Made by a program: the position numbers and the translations under genes. Below are positions 7,823-17,298 of a stretch of DNA of 64,000 bases, piece after piece; within the stretch, counting starts at the first letter, position 1, and each line of letters opens with the position of its first letter. The DNA comes from Carbonactinospora thermoautotrophica (lineage in GTDB: Bacteria > Actinomycetota > Actinomycetes > Streptomycetales > Carbonactinosporaceae): positions 248,001 to 312,000 of the forward strand of contig NZ_JYIJ01000015.1 of NCBI RefSeq assembly GCF_001543895.1, in the 5' to 3' direction. The notes beneath the pieces are model-generated. The model was given only the letters and a program-made list of their open reading frames with translations. It was not told the DNA's origin and did not search any database.

Positions 7823-10645
7823 TCAGCTGCAGCCGCTGGTCGAGCCGCAGCCCTCGCAGACATAGCAGCTGCCGGCGGGACGCATCTTGATGCCGCAGGA
7901 GAAGCAGAGCGGCGCGTCGGCGCTGCGGCCCTGCTGGGCCTCGACGAGCTCGGTCAACGAGCCGACCTGCTGCGGCGCCGGCTTGGCCGCCTTCTGCTCG
8001 GCCGGCTTCTCCTCGCGCGGCGCGGACTGGGCCAGGGCTTCGATGTCCAAGTCTTCCTCGGACACCGGTTCGTACGACCCGGTCTCCAGCTGTCGGGCGC
8101 GCTCCTCGGCCGTGTAGATGCCGAATGCCGCGCGAGTTTCGAAGGGCAGGTAGTCCAGGGCCAGCCGCCGGAAGATGTAGTCCATGATCGACTGGGCGAT
8201 GCGGATGTCTGGGTCGTCGGTGAGCCCGGCCGGCTCGAACCGCATGTTGGTGAACTTCGAGACGTAGGTCTCCAGCGGCACGCCGTACTGCAGGCCGATC
8301 GACACGGCGATGGAGAAGGCGTCCATCATGCCCGCCAGGGTCGAGCCCTGCTTGGACATCTTGAGGAAGATCTCGCCGAGGCCGTTGTCGGGGTAGGAGT
8401 TGGCGGTCATGTACCCCTCGGCGCCGCCGACCGAGAACGAGGTGGTCTTGCCGGGCCGGTCCTTGGGCAGTCGCCTGCGCACCGGGCGGTACTCGACGGT
8501 CTTCTCCGGCTCGGAGGCCTTCTTGGCCTTGGCGTCCGACAGCGGCTGGCCGACCTTGCAGTTGTCACGGTAGATGGCCAGCGCCTTCAGGCCGAGCTTC
8601 CAGCCCTCGAAGTAGATCTTCTCGATGTCCTCGACGGTCGCGCTCTCCGGCATGTTGACCGTCTTGGAGATCGCCCCGGACAGGAACGGCTGGACCGCCG
8701 CCATCATCCGCACGTGGCCCATCGGCTCGATGGCCCGCTCACCCATGGCGCAGTCGAACACCTCGTAGTGCTCCTGCTTCAGGCCGGGCGCGCCGACCAC
8801 GTGGCCGTGCTCGGAGATGTACTCGACGATCGCCTCGATCTGCTCCTGCTGGTAGCCGAGCTTTTTAAGGGCACGCGGCACGGTGTTGTTGACGATCTGC
8901 AACGAACCACCGCCGACCAGCTTCTTGAATTTCACGAGAGCCAGATCGGGCTCGATTCCGGTGGTGTCGCAGTCCATCATCAAGCCGATGGTGCCAGTAG
9001 GCGCGAGCAGGCTGGCCTGGGCGTTTCTCCACCCGTGCTTCTCGCCGATTTTCAGGCACTCCTGCCATTGCTTGGTGGCCGCGGCATGAATCGCCTTGTC
9101 CATGTCGTCCAGAACGCGGAGGTTGTCATTAGCCGCGGCGTGCTTGCGGATCACCCGCTTGTGCGCCTCGGCGTTGCGCGCGTACCCGTCGTACGGGCCG
9201 ACGACCGCGGCCAGCTCGGCGGACCGCCGGTACGCGGTCGCGGTCATCAGGCTGGTGATGGCTGCCGCGAGGGAACGGCCGCCCTCGGAGTCGTACGCAT
9301 GACCGGTCGCCATGAGCAGTGCGCCGAGGTTGGCGTACCCGATGCCGAGCTGCCGGTAGGCGCGGGTGGTCTCGGCGATCTTCTCGGTCGGGAAGTCCGC
9401 GAAACAGATGGAGATGTCCATCGCGGTGATGACCAGTTCGGTCACCTTGATGAACTTCTCCACGTCGAAGGTGTCGTCGTCGCGCAGGAACTTGAGCAGG
9501 TTCAGGCTGGCGAGGTTGCAGGAGGAGTTGTCCAGGTGGACGTACTCCGAGCAGGGGTTGCTCGCGGTGATGCGGCCGGACTCCGGGCAGGTGTGCCAGT
9601 CGTTGATCGTGTCGTCGTACTGGATGCCGGGGTCGGCGCACTCCCAGGCGGCCTGGGCCATCTTGCGGAACAGGTCGCGGGCACGGACCTTCTCGATGAC
9701 CTCGCCGGTGGTGCGGGCCCGCAGCTCGAACTCCTCGTCGTTCTCGACCGCGCGCATGAACTCGTCGCTCACGCGGACCGAATTGTTGGCGTTCTGGTAC
9801 TGGACGGAGACGATGTCCTTGCCGCCCAGGTCCATGTCGAAGCCGGCGTCGCGGAGCACCCGGATCTTCCGCTCCTCGCGCGCCTTGGTCTCGATGAACT
9901 CCTCGATGTCGGGGTGGTCGACGTCGAGGACGACCATCTTGGCCGCGCGCCGGGTGGCGCCACCGGACTTGATCGTGCCGGCCGAGGCGTCGGCACCGCG
10001 CATGAACGAGACCGGGCCGGAGGCGTTGCCGCCGGAGGAGAGCAGCTCCTTGCTGGACCGGATCCGCGACAGGTTGACGCCGGCGCCGGAGCCCCCCTTG
10101 AAGATGAGTCCTTCCTCCCGGTACCAGTTCAGGATCGACTCCATGGTGTCGTCGACCGAGAGGATGAAACACGCGCTCACCTGCTGCGGCGACTTGGTGC
10201 CGACGTTGAACCAGACCGGGGAGTTGAAGCTGAAGATCTGGTGGAGGAGGGCGTAGATGAGTTCGTGCTCGAAGATCTCCGCGTCCTCGGGGGTGGCGAA
10301 GTAGCCGTGCTCCTCACCGGCCCGGCGGTACGTCTTCACGACCCGGTCGATGACCTGCTTGAGGCTCCACTCCCGCTGGGGCGTGCCCAGGGCGCCGCGG
10401 AAGTACTTGGTCGTGACGATGTTGACGGCGTTGACCGACCAGAAGTCGGGGAACTCGACACCGCGCTGCTCGAAGTTGACCGAGCCGTCGCGCCAGTTCG
10501 TCATCACGACGTCACGGCGCTCCCATTTCACCTGGTCGTACGGGTGTACGCCCGGAGTGGTGTAGACGCGCTCGATCCGCAGCCCCTTGCCGTTCCTGGC
10601 TGACCGGCTCGGCCTGCGGTCTGCGCCACTCACCGTCTCCGTCAT
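7823..10645 (-). CDS. nrdJ: Adenosylcobalamin-dependent (class II) ribonucleoside-diphosphate reductase
   Basis: NrdJ converts ribonucleotides to deoxyribonucleotides with a B12-derived radical, independently of oxygen. The 940-residue protein carries the class II hallmarks: SPVWFNVGTKSPQQVSACF at about 145-165 with the N-terminal redox Cys, GGSGAGVNLSRIRSSKE near 185-200, the catalytic-loop segment NPCSEYVHLDNSSCNLASLN at about 360-380, LAPTGTIGLMMDCDTTGIEP near 560, and a C-terminal Cys cluster (CFSCGIKM...CYVCEGCGSTSGCS) that is typical of actinobacterial NrdJ and is presumed to re-reduce the active site or bind zinc. ATG 10645 is preceded by GAGGAGGG. The gene lies 121 nt downstream of nrdR, forming the known nrdRJ operon of actinomycetes; a terminator hairpin follows. 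Full length, no anomalies. Confidence 0.97.
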   Translation of the reverse strand: MTETVSGADRRPSRSARNGKGLRIERVYTTPGVHPYDQVKWERRDVVMTNWRDGSVNFEQRGVEFPDFWSVNAVNIVTTKYFRGALGTPQREWSLKQVIDRVVKTYRRAGEEHGYFATPEDAEIFEHELIYALLHQIFSFNSPVWFNVGTKSPQQVSACFILSVDDTMESILNWYREEGLIFKGGSGAGVNLSRIRSSKELLSSGGNASGPVSFMRGADASAGTIKSGGATRRAAKMVVLDVDHPDIEEFIETKAREERKIRVLRDAGFDMDLGGKDIVSVQYQNANNSVRVSDEFMRAVENDEEFELRARTTGEVIEKVRARDLFRKMAQAAWECADPGIQYDDTINDWHTCPESGRITASNPCSEYVHLDNSSCNLASLNLLKFLRDDDTFDVEKFIKVTELVITAMDISICFADFPTEKIAETTRAYRQLGIGYANLGALLMATGHAYDSEGGRSLAAAITSLMTATAYRRSAELAAVVGPYDGYARNAEAHKRVIRKHAAANDNLRVLDDMDKAIHAAATKQWQECLKIGEKHGWRNAQASLLAPTGTIGLMMDCDTTGIEPDLALVKFKKLVGGGSLQIVNNTVPRALKKLGYQQEQIEAIVEYISEHGHVVGAPGLKQEHYEVFDCAMGERAIEPMGHVRMMAAVQPFLSGAISKTVNMPESATVEDIEKIYFEGWKLGLKALAIYRDNCKVGQPLSDAKAKKASEPEKTVEYRPVRRRLPKDRPGKTTSFSVGGAEGYMTANSYPDNGLGEIFLKMSKQGSTLAGMMDAFSIAVSIGLQYGVPLETYVSKFTNMRFEPAGLTDDPDIRIAQSIMDYIFRRLALDYLPFETRAAFGIYTAEERARQLETGSYEPVSEEDLDIEALAQSAPREEKPAEQKAAKPAPQQVGSLTELVEAQQGRSADAPLCFSCGIKMRPAGSCYVCEGCGSTSGCS

Positions 10646-10766
10646 GTTCCTGAGCCCTCCTCTGGACCAACGCCTTTACCTGAACCGGACATACCCGGTC
10701 AAGCCTGTCTTCTTCACGGGCAGCACGAACGGAGCGCACCGCCCGGTGCACGTCTTTGTTCGGAGT

Positions 10767-11255
10767 TCAGCGCTGCGGACGCGCCAGGCCTGGTTCAGCA
10801 GCCGTCTCCCCACGCTCGGCCCGGAGCATGGCGATCTCGGCCTCGAAGTCCGCCAAGGACTGGAATCCCCGGTAAACCGACGCGAACCGCAGGTACGCCA
10901 CCTCGTCCAACTCACGGAGCGGGGCGAGCACCGCCAGCCCGATCTGGTGGGCCGGGATCTCCGCCGCCCCGGTGGCGCGGACCGCGTCCTCGACGCGCTG
11001 TCCGAGCCGGGCGAGGTCGTCCTCGGTCACCGGCCGTCCTTGGCAGGCCTTGCGTACGCCTGCGATCACCTTGTCGCGGCTGAACGGTTCGGTCGCACCG
11101 CTGCGCTTGACCACCATGAGCGAGGCCGTCTCCACCGTGGTGAAGCGGCGTCCACACTGGGGGCAGGAGCGGCGCCGACGGATCGCTGCGCCGTCATCGG
11201 CGACGCGGCTGTCGACGACCCGGCTGTCGGGGTGGCGGCAGAACGGACATCTCAT
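10767..11255 (-). CDS. nrdR: Transcriptional repressor NrdR
   Basis: NrdR is the ATP/dATP-sensing zinc-finger repressor of ribonucleotide reductase genes. The 162-residue protein starts [17 protein letters not shown] and has the four zinc Cys as CPFC...CPQC within residues 3-35, followed by RRFTTVE and an ATP-cone domain ([29 protein letters not shown] at about 47-75). I prefer ATG 11255, with GGGAAGG nine bases upstream, over the in-frame GTG at 11261. It is the first gene of nrdR-nrdJ; the upstream region contains a candidate NrdR-box pair, which would give autoregulation. Confidence 0.96.
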   Translation of the reverse strand: MRCPFCRHPDSRVVDSRVADDGAAIRRRRSCPQCGRRFTTVETASLMVVKRSGATEPFSRDKVIAGVRKACQGRPVTEDDLARLGQRVEDAVRATGAAEIPAHQIGLAVLAPLRELDEVAYLRFASVYRGFQSLADFEAEIAMLRAERGETAAEPGLARPQR

Positions 11256-11365
11256 CCGCACTCACCTTCCCCCTTCTGTCGGATGCCGGAGCCCGAACGT
11301 GGCCGGTGCGACGGACCCTCCGAGCTGGGATTCCCCTTCAGCGGTGAGGAAATCTGTCGCCGCGA

Positions 11366-11413
11366 CCACAACTTGTGGACGACTTACGCCCATGTAACTA
11401 CTACATCTAGGGG
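11366..11413 (-). promoter_or_regulatory. Candidate NrdR-box pair upstream of nrdR
   Basis: Two related elements lie with their cores exactly 32 bp apart. One core is CAACTTGTGG (11369-11378) inside the palindrome CCACAACTTGTGG. The other is CTACATCTAG (11401-11410), which fits the published NrdR core C-w-A-t-A-T-m-T-w-G at nine of ten positions; the first core fits less well. A spacing of about three helical turns between two boxes is the known arrangement for NrdR. The location, 110-158 nt upstream of nrdR, is appropriate. The assignment is by inspection. Confidence 0.55.
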
Positions 11414-11657
11414 CGGTGCAAGTGCGCTCGTGCGCCATCGGGTAACCCCGGGGTCACCGCTCGGAATCACCGCAGGTCATCCCGAGCGGCGCGGAACGAG
11501 GAATCACCCGGAAGTGGCAGCACCTCGGCGTGTCGCCATGACGACGCCCGGTCGCGCGAGACCGGCAGCCGATGCGCCGCCACGGCACCCGTGCCCGTTC
11601 CGCCTCTCGCACCCGTGTTCGCCGTCCGTGATCAGCGAGATCGAAACTTCTTTCGAA

Positions 11658-11717
11658 TCGAACGTTTGTACCCCACCCGGGGGAATGTCGTCGCGGCATC
11701 CTCGAACATCTGTTTGG
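11658..11717 (+). promoter_or_regulatory. Two candidate LexA (SOS) boxes upstream of lexA
   Basis: TCGAACATCTGTTTGG at 11702-11717 fits the actinobacterial LexA site (GAAC-N4-GTTT form common in mycobacteria). TCGAACGTTTGTACCC at 11658-11673 fits GAAC-N4-GTTC with one mismatch. They are 44 bp apart and 60-119 nt upstream of the lexA start, consistent with autorepression. Confidence 0.65.
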
Positions 11718-11776
11718 CGAACGCCTCGCACTGGACTACTCTGCGTACCCGGATCCACTACGGAAAGGGGCAAGCC

Positions 11777-12484
11777 GTGGCCAGGCGTGCGCGCAAGTCA
11801 GCGAAGGGGGAAGTCCGCGACCTCCCCGACGGGCCCGTGGACGCGGCGGGACTCACCCAGCGTCAGCGCCGGGTCCTGGAGTACATCCGTGAGTCGGTCG
11901 AGCGACGCGGCTATCCGCCGAGCATGCGCGAGATCGGCGACGCGGTCGGCCTGGCCAGCACGTCCTCGGTCTCGTACCAGCTCGCGGTCCTGCAACGCAA
12001 GGGGTACCTGCGCCGCGATCCGAACCGCCCCCGCGCCGTCGAGGTGCGCCTGCCGGGCGAGCCGCTGCAGGTGGCCCGGGCGATCGAACAGAACGGCGAG
12101 TCCCTGCCCCAGACCACCTACGTCCCGGTGGTCGGCCGCATCGCCGCCGGCGGCCCGATACTGGCCGAGCAAGCCGTGGAGGACGTATTCCCGCTCCCTC
12201 GCCAGATCGTCGGCGACGGCACGCTGTTCCTGCTCAAGGTCAGCGGTGACTCGATGGTAGGCGCGGCGATCTGCGACGGCGACTGGGTCGTGGTGCGCCA
12301 GCAGCCGGTGGCCGAGAACGGTGACATCGTCGCGGCCATGATCGAGGGCGAGGCGACGGTGAAGACCTTCAAGCAGCGCGAGGGGCACGTCTGGCTGATG
12401 CCGCACAACCCGGCCTACGACCCGATCCCCGGTGACGAGGCGACGATCCTCGGCAAGGTGGTCGCCGTCCTACGGCGGGTCTAG
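11777..12484 (+). CDS. lexA: SOS repressor LexA
   Basis: LexA represses DNA-damage genes and is inactivated by RecA-stimulated self-cleavage. The 235-residue protein has a winged helix at about residues 27-95 ([40 protein letters not shown]). The self-cleavage site is Ala124-Gly125 in VGRIAAGGP, the catalytic serine is Ser159 in VSGDSM and the lysine is Lys196 in [11 protein letters not shown] 11777 is chosen for the GAAAGGGG sequence 7 nt upstream; an Arg/Lys-rich N-terminal extension like that of Streptomyces LexA precedes the HTH. It is divergent from nrdR, and two LexA-like boxes precede it. recA with its own box is about 20 kb away in this window. Confidence 0.97.
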   Translation: MARRARKSAKGEVRDLPDGPVDAAGLTQRQRRVLEYIRESVERRGYPPSMREIGDAVGLASTSSVSYQLAVLQRKGYLRRDPNRPRAVEVRLPGEPLQVARAIEQNGESLPQTTYVPVVGRIAAGGPILAEQAVEDVFPLPRQIVGDGTLFLLKVSGDSMVGAAICDGDWVVVRQQPVAENGDIVAAMIEGEATVKTFKQREGHVWLMPHNPAYDPIPGDEATILGKVVAVLRRV

Positions 12485-12670
12485 GGCTGCCCGGCCCGCC
12501 GCGCCCGAATGGCTCGGGTAAGGGACCGACCGGTACGACGAGTCACCTGGTCTCCACCGCACGCGGTGGCCGGCCTCACCCGAGGTGATCGCGCTCAGGA
12601 CCGGGAAGGGCCCGTACCGAGCTGACGGCCGATCGAGTTCGGCTTCGGAGCGTGGCGGGATCGGAACGCC

Positions 12671-14764
12671 TCACCCCACGGGCGGGGCGGACGCGTCGAT
12701 CGCGGCCAGCGACCTGCGGACCCGCACCGGGTCGGTCGTGTACCAGAAGTCGGGCAGCGAGGAGCGCAGGAAGCCGGCGTAGCGGGCGGTCGCCAGGCGG
12801 GAGTCCAGGACCGCGACCACGCCCCGGTCGGAGGTGGAACGGATGAGCCGGCCCGCGCCCTGGGCGAGCAGCAGCGCGGCGTGCGAGGCGGCCACGGCCA
12901 GGAACCCGTTGCCGCCCCGGGCATCGACCTCCTGCTGCCGTGCGCTCATGAGCGGGTCGTCCGGGCGCGGGAACGGGATGCGGTCGATCACCACCAGCTG
13001 GCAGGCCGGCCCCGGCACGTCGACGCCCTGCCACAGCGAGAGCGTGCCAAACAGGCAGGTGCGGGCGTCGCCGGTGAACCGGCGCAGCAGCTCGGGGAGC
13101 GAGTCCTCGCCCTGGCAGGCGATCGGCAGGTCCAGCCGCCCGCGCAGCGCCTCGGCCGCGGCCCGGGCGGCGCGCATCGAGGAGAACAGTCCGAGGGTGC
13201 GCCCACCCGCCGCCTGCATCAGCTCGGCCAGCTCGTCGAGCACGGCCGGGTGCATGCCGTCCCGGCCGGGCGCGGGCAGGTGTCGGGCCACGTACAGGAT
13301 GCCCTGACGCCGGTAGTCGAAGGGCGAGCCCACGTCGATGGCCCGCCACAGCGGCAGGTCCTGATCCTCCTCGGGATCAGCCTCGCCGGCCGTTCCCGCG
13401 CCGGGCTGGCCGTCCGACGCCCTGTCCCCGACGTGCGCGCCTGCCGGGCTTCCCGCGACGGGACGCGGGCGGTCGAGCCGGCCGGCTGGGTGCAAGCCGA
13501 TGGACCGGGCGACCGTGTCGAAGTCGCCGCCCAGCTTAAGCGTGGCCGAGGTGATGACCACCGTGCGGCCGACGCTGAACAGCTTGTCCCGCAGCAGCCC
13601 GGAGACGAGCAACGGCGCGACGCGCAGCACCGGCCCGTACCGGTCGCTGGGCTCGATCCAGGCGACGTCGTGCTCGGACTCCGCCAGCACCCGCCCGGCG
13701 GTCTCGAAGATCGACTCGACCCCGGCGAGCGCCTGACGCCGGGCGGCGTCCTCCTCGATGACGCCGCCGGCGCCGGACAGTTCGGAGATCACCCGGCGCG
13801 CCGCGTCCCGCAGCGCCCACAGCGCCTTGCCGAGCGCCCCGTCAGCGGCGGCGTCGAGCTGGGTGATCCGGCCGGGCCGCGCGGTGTGCAGCGCGGCGAC
13901 GAAGTCCTCGACCGCGGCTTGGAAGCCGTCCACGACGGCCTCGTCGACGAGCCGGGCACAGCGCTGGACGGCCCGCTCGGCCGGACCCGGTCCCAGCTCG
14001 GCGGTGGCGGCGGTGGTGACCCGGGAGACCAGCTCGTGCGCCTCGTCGACGATGACCACGTCGTGCTCGGGCAGGACCGACACGCCCCCGATCGCGTCGA
14101 GGGCGAGCAACGCGTGGTTGGTGACGACGATGTCGGCGAGGCGCGCCTGCTCACGGGCGAGTTCGGCGAAGCAGTCGTCGCCATACGGGCAGCGCGCCGC
14201 GCCCAGGCATTCGCGGGCCGAGACCGAGACCTGGCCCCAGGCCCGGTCCCCGACGCCAGGGGAGAGGTCGTCGCGGTCGCCGGTCTCGGTGTCCTGGGCC
14301 CATTCGCGCAGGCGCAGCACGTCGCGGCCGAGCTGGGTCGCGGGCTGCGTGGTCGACAGGGTGGTCGACAGGGCTTCGAACAGGGCGCCCTGGTCGTCGG
14401 GGGGGCCTTCGAACACGCGGTGCAGGCACAGGTAGTTGTGCCGGCCCTTGAGCGTGGCGTACCCGGGCTCGCGCCCGAGCAGCGGCGCGAGCGCCTTGAC
14501 CGTGCGCGGCAGGTCGCGCTCGACGAGCTGGCGCTGGAGGGCGAGCGTGGCGGTGGCGATGACGACGCGCTTGCCGGACCGCAGCGCCGGCACCAGGTAG
14601 GCCAGGGACTTGCCGGTGCCGGTGCCGGCTTGGACGAGCAGGTGTTCCCCGGATTCGAGCGCGTCGGCGACCGCCTCGGCCATCTGGACCTGCCCGGCCC
14701 GCTCGCTGCCCCCGACGGCGGCGACCGCGGCCCGCAGCAGATCGCGTACGGAGGGTGGGTTCAT
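12671..14764 (-). CDS. DinG/Rad3-type ATP-dependent DNA helicase
   Basis: The 697-residue superfamily 2 helicase of the XPD/DinG group has Walker A QAGTGTGKSLAYLVPALRSG near residue 45, and a conserved Cys cluster for a 4Fe-4S cluster (YLCLHRV, then ECLGAARCPYGDDC at about 183-196). The DEAH box VIVDEAHELVSR is at about 235, a GLFSSMRAARAAAEALR motif is near 530, and motif VI is AQGAGRLIRSTSDRG near 640. A Gly/Asp/Glu-rich insert of about 35 residues (AHVGDRASDGQPGAGTAGEA) near residue 440 looks like an unstructured lineage-specific loop. The role is presumably unwinding damaged or forked DNA. It is convergent with lexA; I saw no LexA box at its start. Confidence 0.92.
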   Translation of the reverse strand: MNPPSVRDLLRAAVAAVGGSERAGQVQMAEAVADALESGEHLLVQAGTGTGKSLAYLVPALRSGKRVVIATATLALQRQLVERDLPRTVKALAPLLGREPGYATLKGRHNYLCLHRVFEGPPDDQGALFEALSTTLSTTQPATQLGRDVLRLREWAQDTETGDRDDLSPGVGDRAWGQVSVSARECLGAARCPYGDDCFAELAREQARLADIVVTNHALLALDAIGGVSVLPEHDVVIVDEAHELVSRVTTAATAELGPGPAERAVQRCARLVDEAVVDGFQAAVEDFVAALHTARPGRITQLDAAADGALGKALWALRDAARRVISELSGAGGVIEEDAARRQALAGVESIFETAGRVLAESEHDVAWIEPSDRYGPVLRVAPLLVSGLLRDKLFSVGRTVVITSATLKLGGDFDTVARSIGLHPAGRLDRPRPVAGSPAGAHVGDRASDGQPGAGTAGEADPEEDQDLPLWRAIDVGSPFDYRRQGILYVARHLPAPGRDGMHPAVLDELAELMQAAGGRTLGLFSSMRAARAAAEALRGRLDLPIACQGEDSLPELLRRFTGDARTCLFGTLSLWQGVDVPGPACQLVVIDRIPFPRPDDPLMSARQQEVDARGGNGFLAVAASHAALLLAQGAGRLIRSTSDRGVVAVLDSRLATARYAGFLRSSLPDFWYTTDPVRVRRSLAAIDASAPPVG

Positions 14765-14959
14765 CGAAGAGCCAGCCTACGCCGGGGGAACGACCTTGGG
14801 TCTCTTCGCCGCGGCGCGCCGGGGCCGCCTCAGCCAGGGTGAGGACCGCCGGGGCCGGCGCCGCGCGACGGGAAGCCCACGGGTCGCCGGATGTCCCGGT
14901 CACGGGCCGTCCCCCAGCCGGCGGGCACCTTCACCCGGCCGCTGCGGCTGGCCGGCTCC

Positions 14960-15168
14960 GCGGGAACACCCTGCCCAAGGCGCTGGTCAGCTGCTCGTAC
15001 CCGCTCGCCCAGGTCCGGGAGATGATCGCGGCCGGCCACCTTCGCCGGACCCGCCGGTCCGGAGTGGCGATTCCACGAGCTGCCGGGCACTGGCCGATGT
15101 TCTCCCGCCCGGAGGACCTCGCCCGGCTGCTCGACCGGATCGCAGCAGCCCAGTGGGGTCACGCCTGA
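14960..15168 (+). pseudogene. 3' remnant of an alpha/beta-hydrolase gene
   Basis: Only the C-terminal part of an alpha/beta-hydrolase fold protein is present: LPKALVSCSYPLAQVREMIAAGH, a short frame change (the other frame reads GPEWRFHELPG), then GHWPMFSRPEDLARLLDRIA, containing the expected catalytic-His region GHWPMFS, and a TGA at 15166-15168. No matching N-terminal half or start can be found upstream before the divergent helicase gene at 14764. Missing its nucleophile domain and frameshifted, it cannot be functional. Confidence 0.7.
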
Positions 15169-15184
15169 CGAATGCAGGTGCCTT

Positions 15185-15229
15185 CGCCGGGGAACAGGCC
15201 GCGTACCCGACGCGGCCTGTTCCCCGGCG
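15185..15229 (-). terminator. hflX terminator hairpin
   Basis: A perfect 19-bp stem (arms 15185-15203 and 15211-15229) with a 7-nt loop begins 6 nt after the hflX stop. It also lies just beyond the stop of the facing hydrolase remnant. Confidence 0.88.
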
Positions 15230-15235
15230 CGCGAC

Positions 15236-16732
15236 CTACTCGACCCGCGACAGCGTGTACGGCTCCAGCTCGCCGGCCAGGAACCGCGTCACGCGGGCAC
15301 GTAGCCGCACACCCTCCAGCGTGTCCTCGCGTTCGAGCACCTGGCCGTGGTCGTACACCCGCGACACCAGGCCGCCCTTGGCGTACGGCACCAGCACCTC
15401 CACCTCGATGCTGGGGCGCGGCAGGTCGCGCTCGATCGCGGCGAGCAGCTCGTCGACCCCGCGCCCGGTCCGGGCGGAGACCGCCACGCTGTGCGGCTCG
15501 CGCCGACGCAACCGGTCGATGACCAGCGGGTCGGCGACGTCCGCCTTGTTGATCACGACGATCTCGGGGATGCCCTGCGCGCCGATCTCGGCGAACACCT
15601 CGCGCACGGTCGCGAGCTGCGCCTCGGGGTCCGGGTGCGAGCCGTCGACCACGTGCAGGATCAGGTCCGCGCCGGCGACCTCCTCCAGCGTGGAACGGAA
15701 CGCCTCGACGAGCTGGTGTGGCAGGTGCCGGACGAACCCGACGGTGTCGGCCAGCGTGAACACCCGCCCGCCCGGCGTCTCGGCCCGGCGCACGGTCGGG
15801 TCGAGGGTCGCGAACAGGGCGTTCTCCACCAGCGCGCCGGCGCCGGTGAGGCGGTTGAGCAGCGAGGACTTGCCGGCGTTGGTGTACCCCGCGATGGCCA
15901 CGCTCGGCACCTCGTTGCGCCGCCGCTGCTGCCGCTTGGTCTCCCGGGCCTTCTTCATCTCGGCGATCTCGCGGCGGAGCTTCGCCATCCGCTGGCGGAT
16001 ACGGCGCCGGTCGGTTTCGATCTTGGTCTCACCCGGACCTCGCAGGCCCACGCCGCCGTTGCTGCCGGCTCGGCCACCAGCCTGCCGGGACAACGACTCA
16101 CCCCAACCGCGCAGGCGCGGGAGCATGTACTCCATCTGCGCCAGCGCCACCTGCGCCTTGCCCTCGCGGGAGCGGGCGTGCTGGGCGAAGATATCCAGGA
16201 TCAGCGCGGTCCGGTCGATGACCTTGACCTTGACCACGTCCTCCAGGTGGATCAGCTGGGCGGGGCTCAGCTCGCCGTCGCAGATCACCGTGTCCGCGCC
16301 GGTCGCGCGCACGATGTCGCGCAGCTCACCGGCCTTGCCGGACCCGATGTAGGTGGCCGGGTCGGGCCGGTCGCGGCGCTGGATCACACCCTCCAGCACC
16401 TGGGAGCCGGCGGTCTCGGCGAGGGCGGCCAGCTCGCGCAGCGAGTTCTCGGCATCCTCGACCGTGCCCTCGGTCCAGACACCCACCAGGACGACGCGTT
16501 CCAGCCGAAGCCGGCGGTACTCGACCTCGGTGATGTCGGTGAGCTCGGTGGAGAGGCCGGCCACCCGGCGCAGCGCGTATCGCTCGACGAGGTCGAGCTG
16601 GTCCTCTTCGTACGTCTCGTCCTCCAAGCCCGGAGTCTCCGGCGGGAACGTGGGGTCGATGTCGATGGCGCTCTCGTCGAGAACGCTCCTGCGGTCGAGT
16701 TCGGAGTCGAACTCATGTGGGAGTGAAGTCAT
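15236..16732 (-). CDS. hflX: GTPase HflX
   Basis: HflX is a ribosome-binding GTPase that splits or rescues stalled 70S ribosomes under stress. The 498-residue protein shows the HflX N-terminal domain (VILVGVWTEG-like text at about 80, YIGSGKAGELRD, VICDGELSPAQLIHLED), the glycine-rich linker GLRGPGETKIETDRRRIR near 250 and a coiled-coil arm. The G domain has G1 GYTNAGKSSLLNRLTG near 300, G3 DTVGFVRHLP and G4 VINKADV. The start at ATG 16732 (MTSLPHEFDSELDRR) is chosen for an AGGACGG stretch upstream; an upstream in-frame ATG at 16792 lacks one. An acidic 60-residue N-terminal extension is typical of actinobacterial HflX. It has its own strong terminator. Confidence 0.96.
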   Translation of the reverse strand: MTSLPHEFDSELDRRSVLDESAIDIDPTFPPETPGLEDETYEEDQLDLVERYALRRVAGLSTELTDITEVEYRRLRLERVVLVGVWTEGTVEDAENSLRELAALAETAGSQVLEGVIQRRDRPDPATYIGSGKAGELRDIVRATGADTVICDGELSPAQLIHLEDVVKVKVIDRTALILDIFAQHARSREGKAQVALAQMEYMLPRLRGWGESLSRQAGGRAGSNGGVGLRGPGETKIETDRRRIRQRMAKLRREIAEMKKARETKRQQRRRNEVPSVAIAGYTNAGKSSLLNRLTGAGALVENALFATLDPTVRRAETPGGRVFTLADTVGFVRHLPHQLVEAFRSTLEEVAGADLILHVVDGSHPDPEAQLATVREVFAEIGAQGIPEIVVINKADVADPLVIDRLRRREPHSVAVSARTGRGVDELLAAIERDLPRPSIEVEVLVPYAKGGLVSRVYDHGQVLEREDTLEGVRLRARVTRFLAGELEPYTLSRVE

Positions 16733-17298
16733 GCCGTCCTGTTCAACGCCTCCAGCCACGCCGGTCATCCCGGCGCCTCTCGATGGTGGCACGTCAGATG
16801 CGTGTCGGCACCCTCTTTATGCCCACTTCATGCCCACGCCACTGGCGGACCGGCCCTTCGGGTCCACCCCGCGGGCGGCAGCCGGGCGAAACATGATCGC
16901 CGCGTGACGCGAAGAGGAATCGAGCGCGACCCGTCCGGAGGGCCCCGTTTCGGCTAGTCCTGCAGGGTCACAACGGCTATGGCAGTTCCATCCTGGCACG
17001 GATATCGCACGAGGTGACACCTTGACTAGTCATTCCATCATGTCAATCTGGTACAGGCCTCGTTCCCCCGCCCAGCCTCAGGCCACGACAATGATCCCCC
17101 GGCTTCACCGCATCGGGCGGATCAATGACCAATCCGCGTTTTCCCTGAAGTGGATCCTGTCTATCCGCTAGTTCCAAGGTCACAATTTTTCTTCAGGCCG
17201 TGCTTTCGGGTTTCACCTGCGTGGCATACTGCTTCGCTAACCGAAGGGGGCTGGCGGCTGAAGATGACCTCTACGAGGTCAAGGAGGAGGGTCACAGC
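16733..17298. other. Intergenic region between hflX and the XRE-TPR gene
   Basis: These 566 bp lie between divergent genes, with no convincing coding text in any frame. The AT content rises around 17020-17060 and 17160-17210, as expected for promoters; TGGCATACT at 17221-17229 resembles an extended -10 element 70 nt upstream of the regulator start, but no matching -35 is evident. Confidence 0.5.

Noticed and set aside
8714-10603. Plus-strand open frame opposite nrdJ
   Set aside because: nrdJ has all class II reductase motifs across the same interval; the opposite frame shows only compositional Gly/Val/Asp bias.
11256-11776. Cobalamin riboswitch before nrdR-nrdJ
   Set aside because: No B12-box or cobalamin aptamer signature seen; the region is better explained by NrdR and LexA boxes.
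12881-14842. Plus-strand open frame opposite the DinG-like helicase
   Set aside because: No domain text; the minus-strand helicase is complete with its iron-sulfur cysteines.
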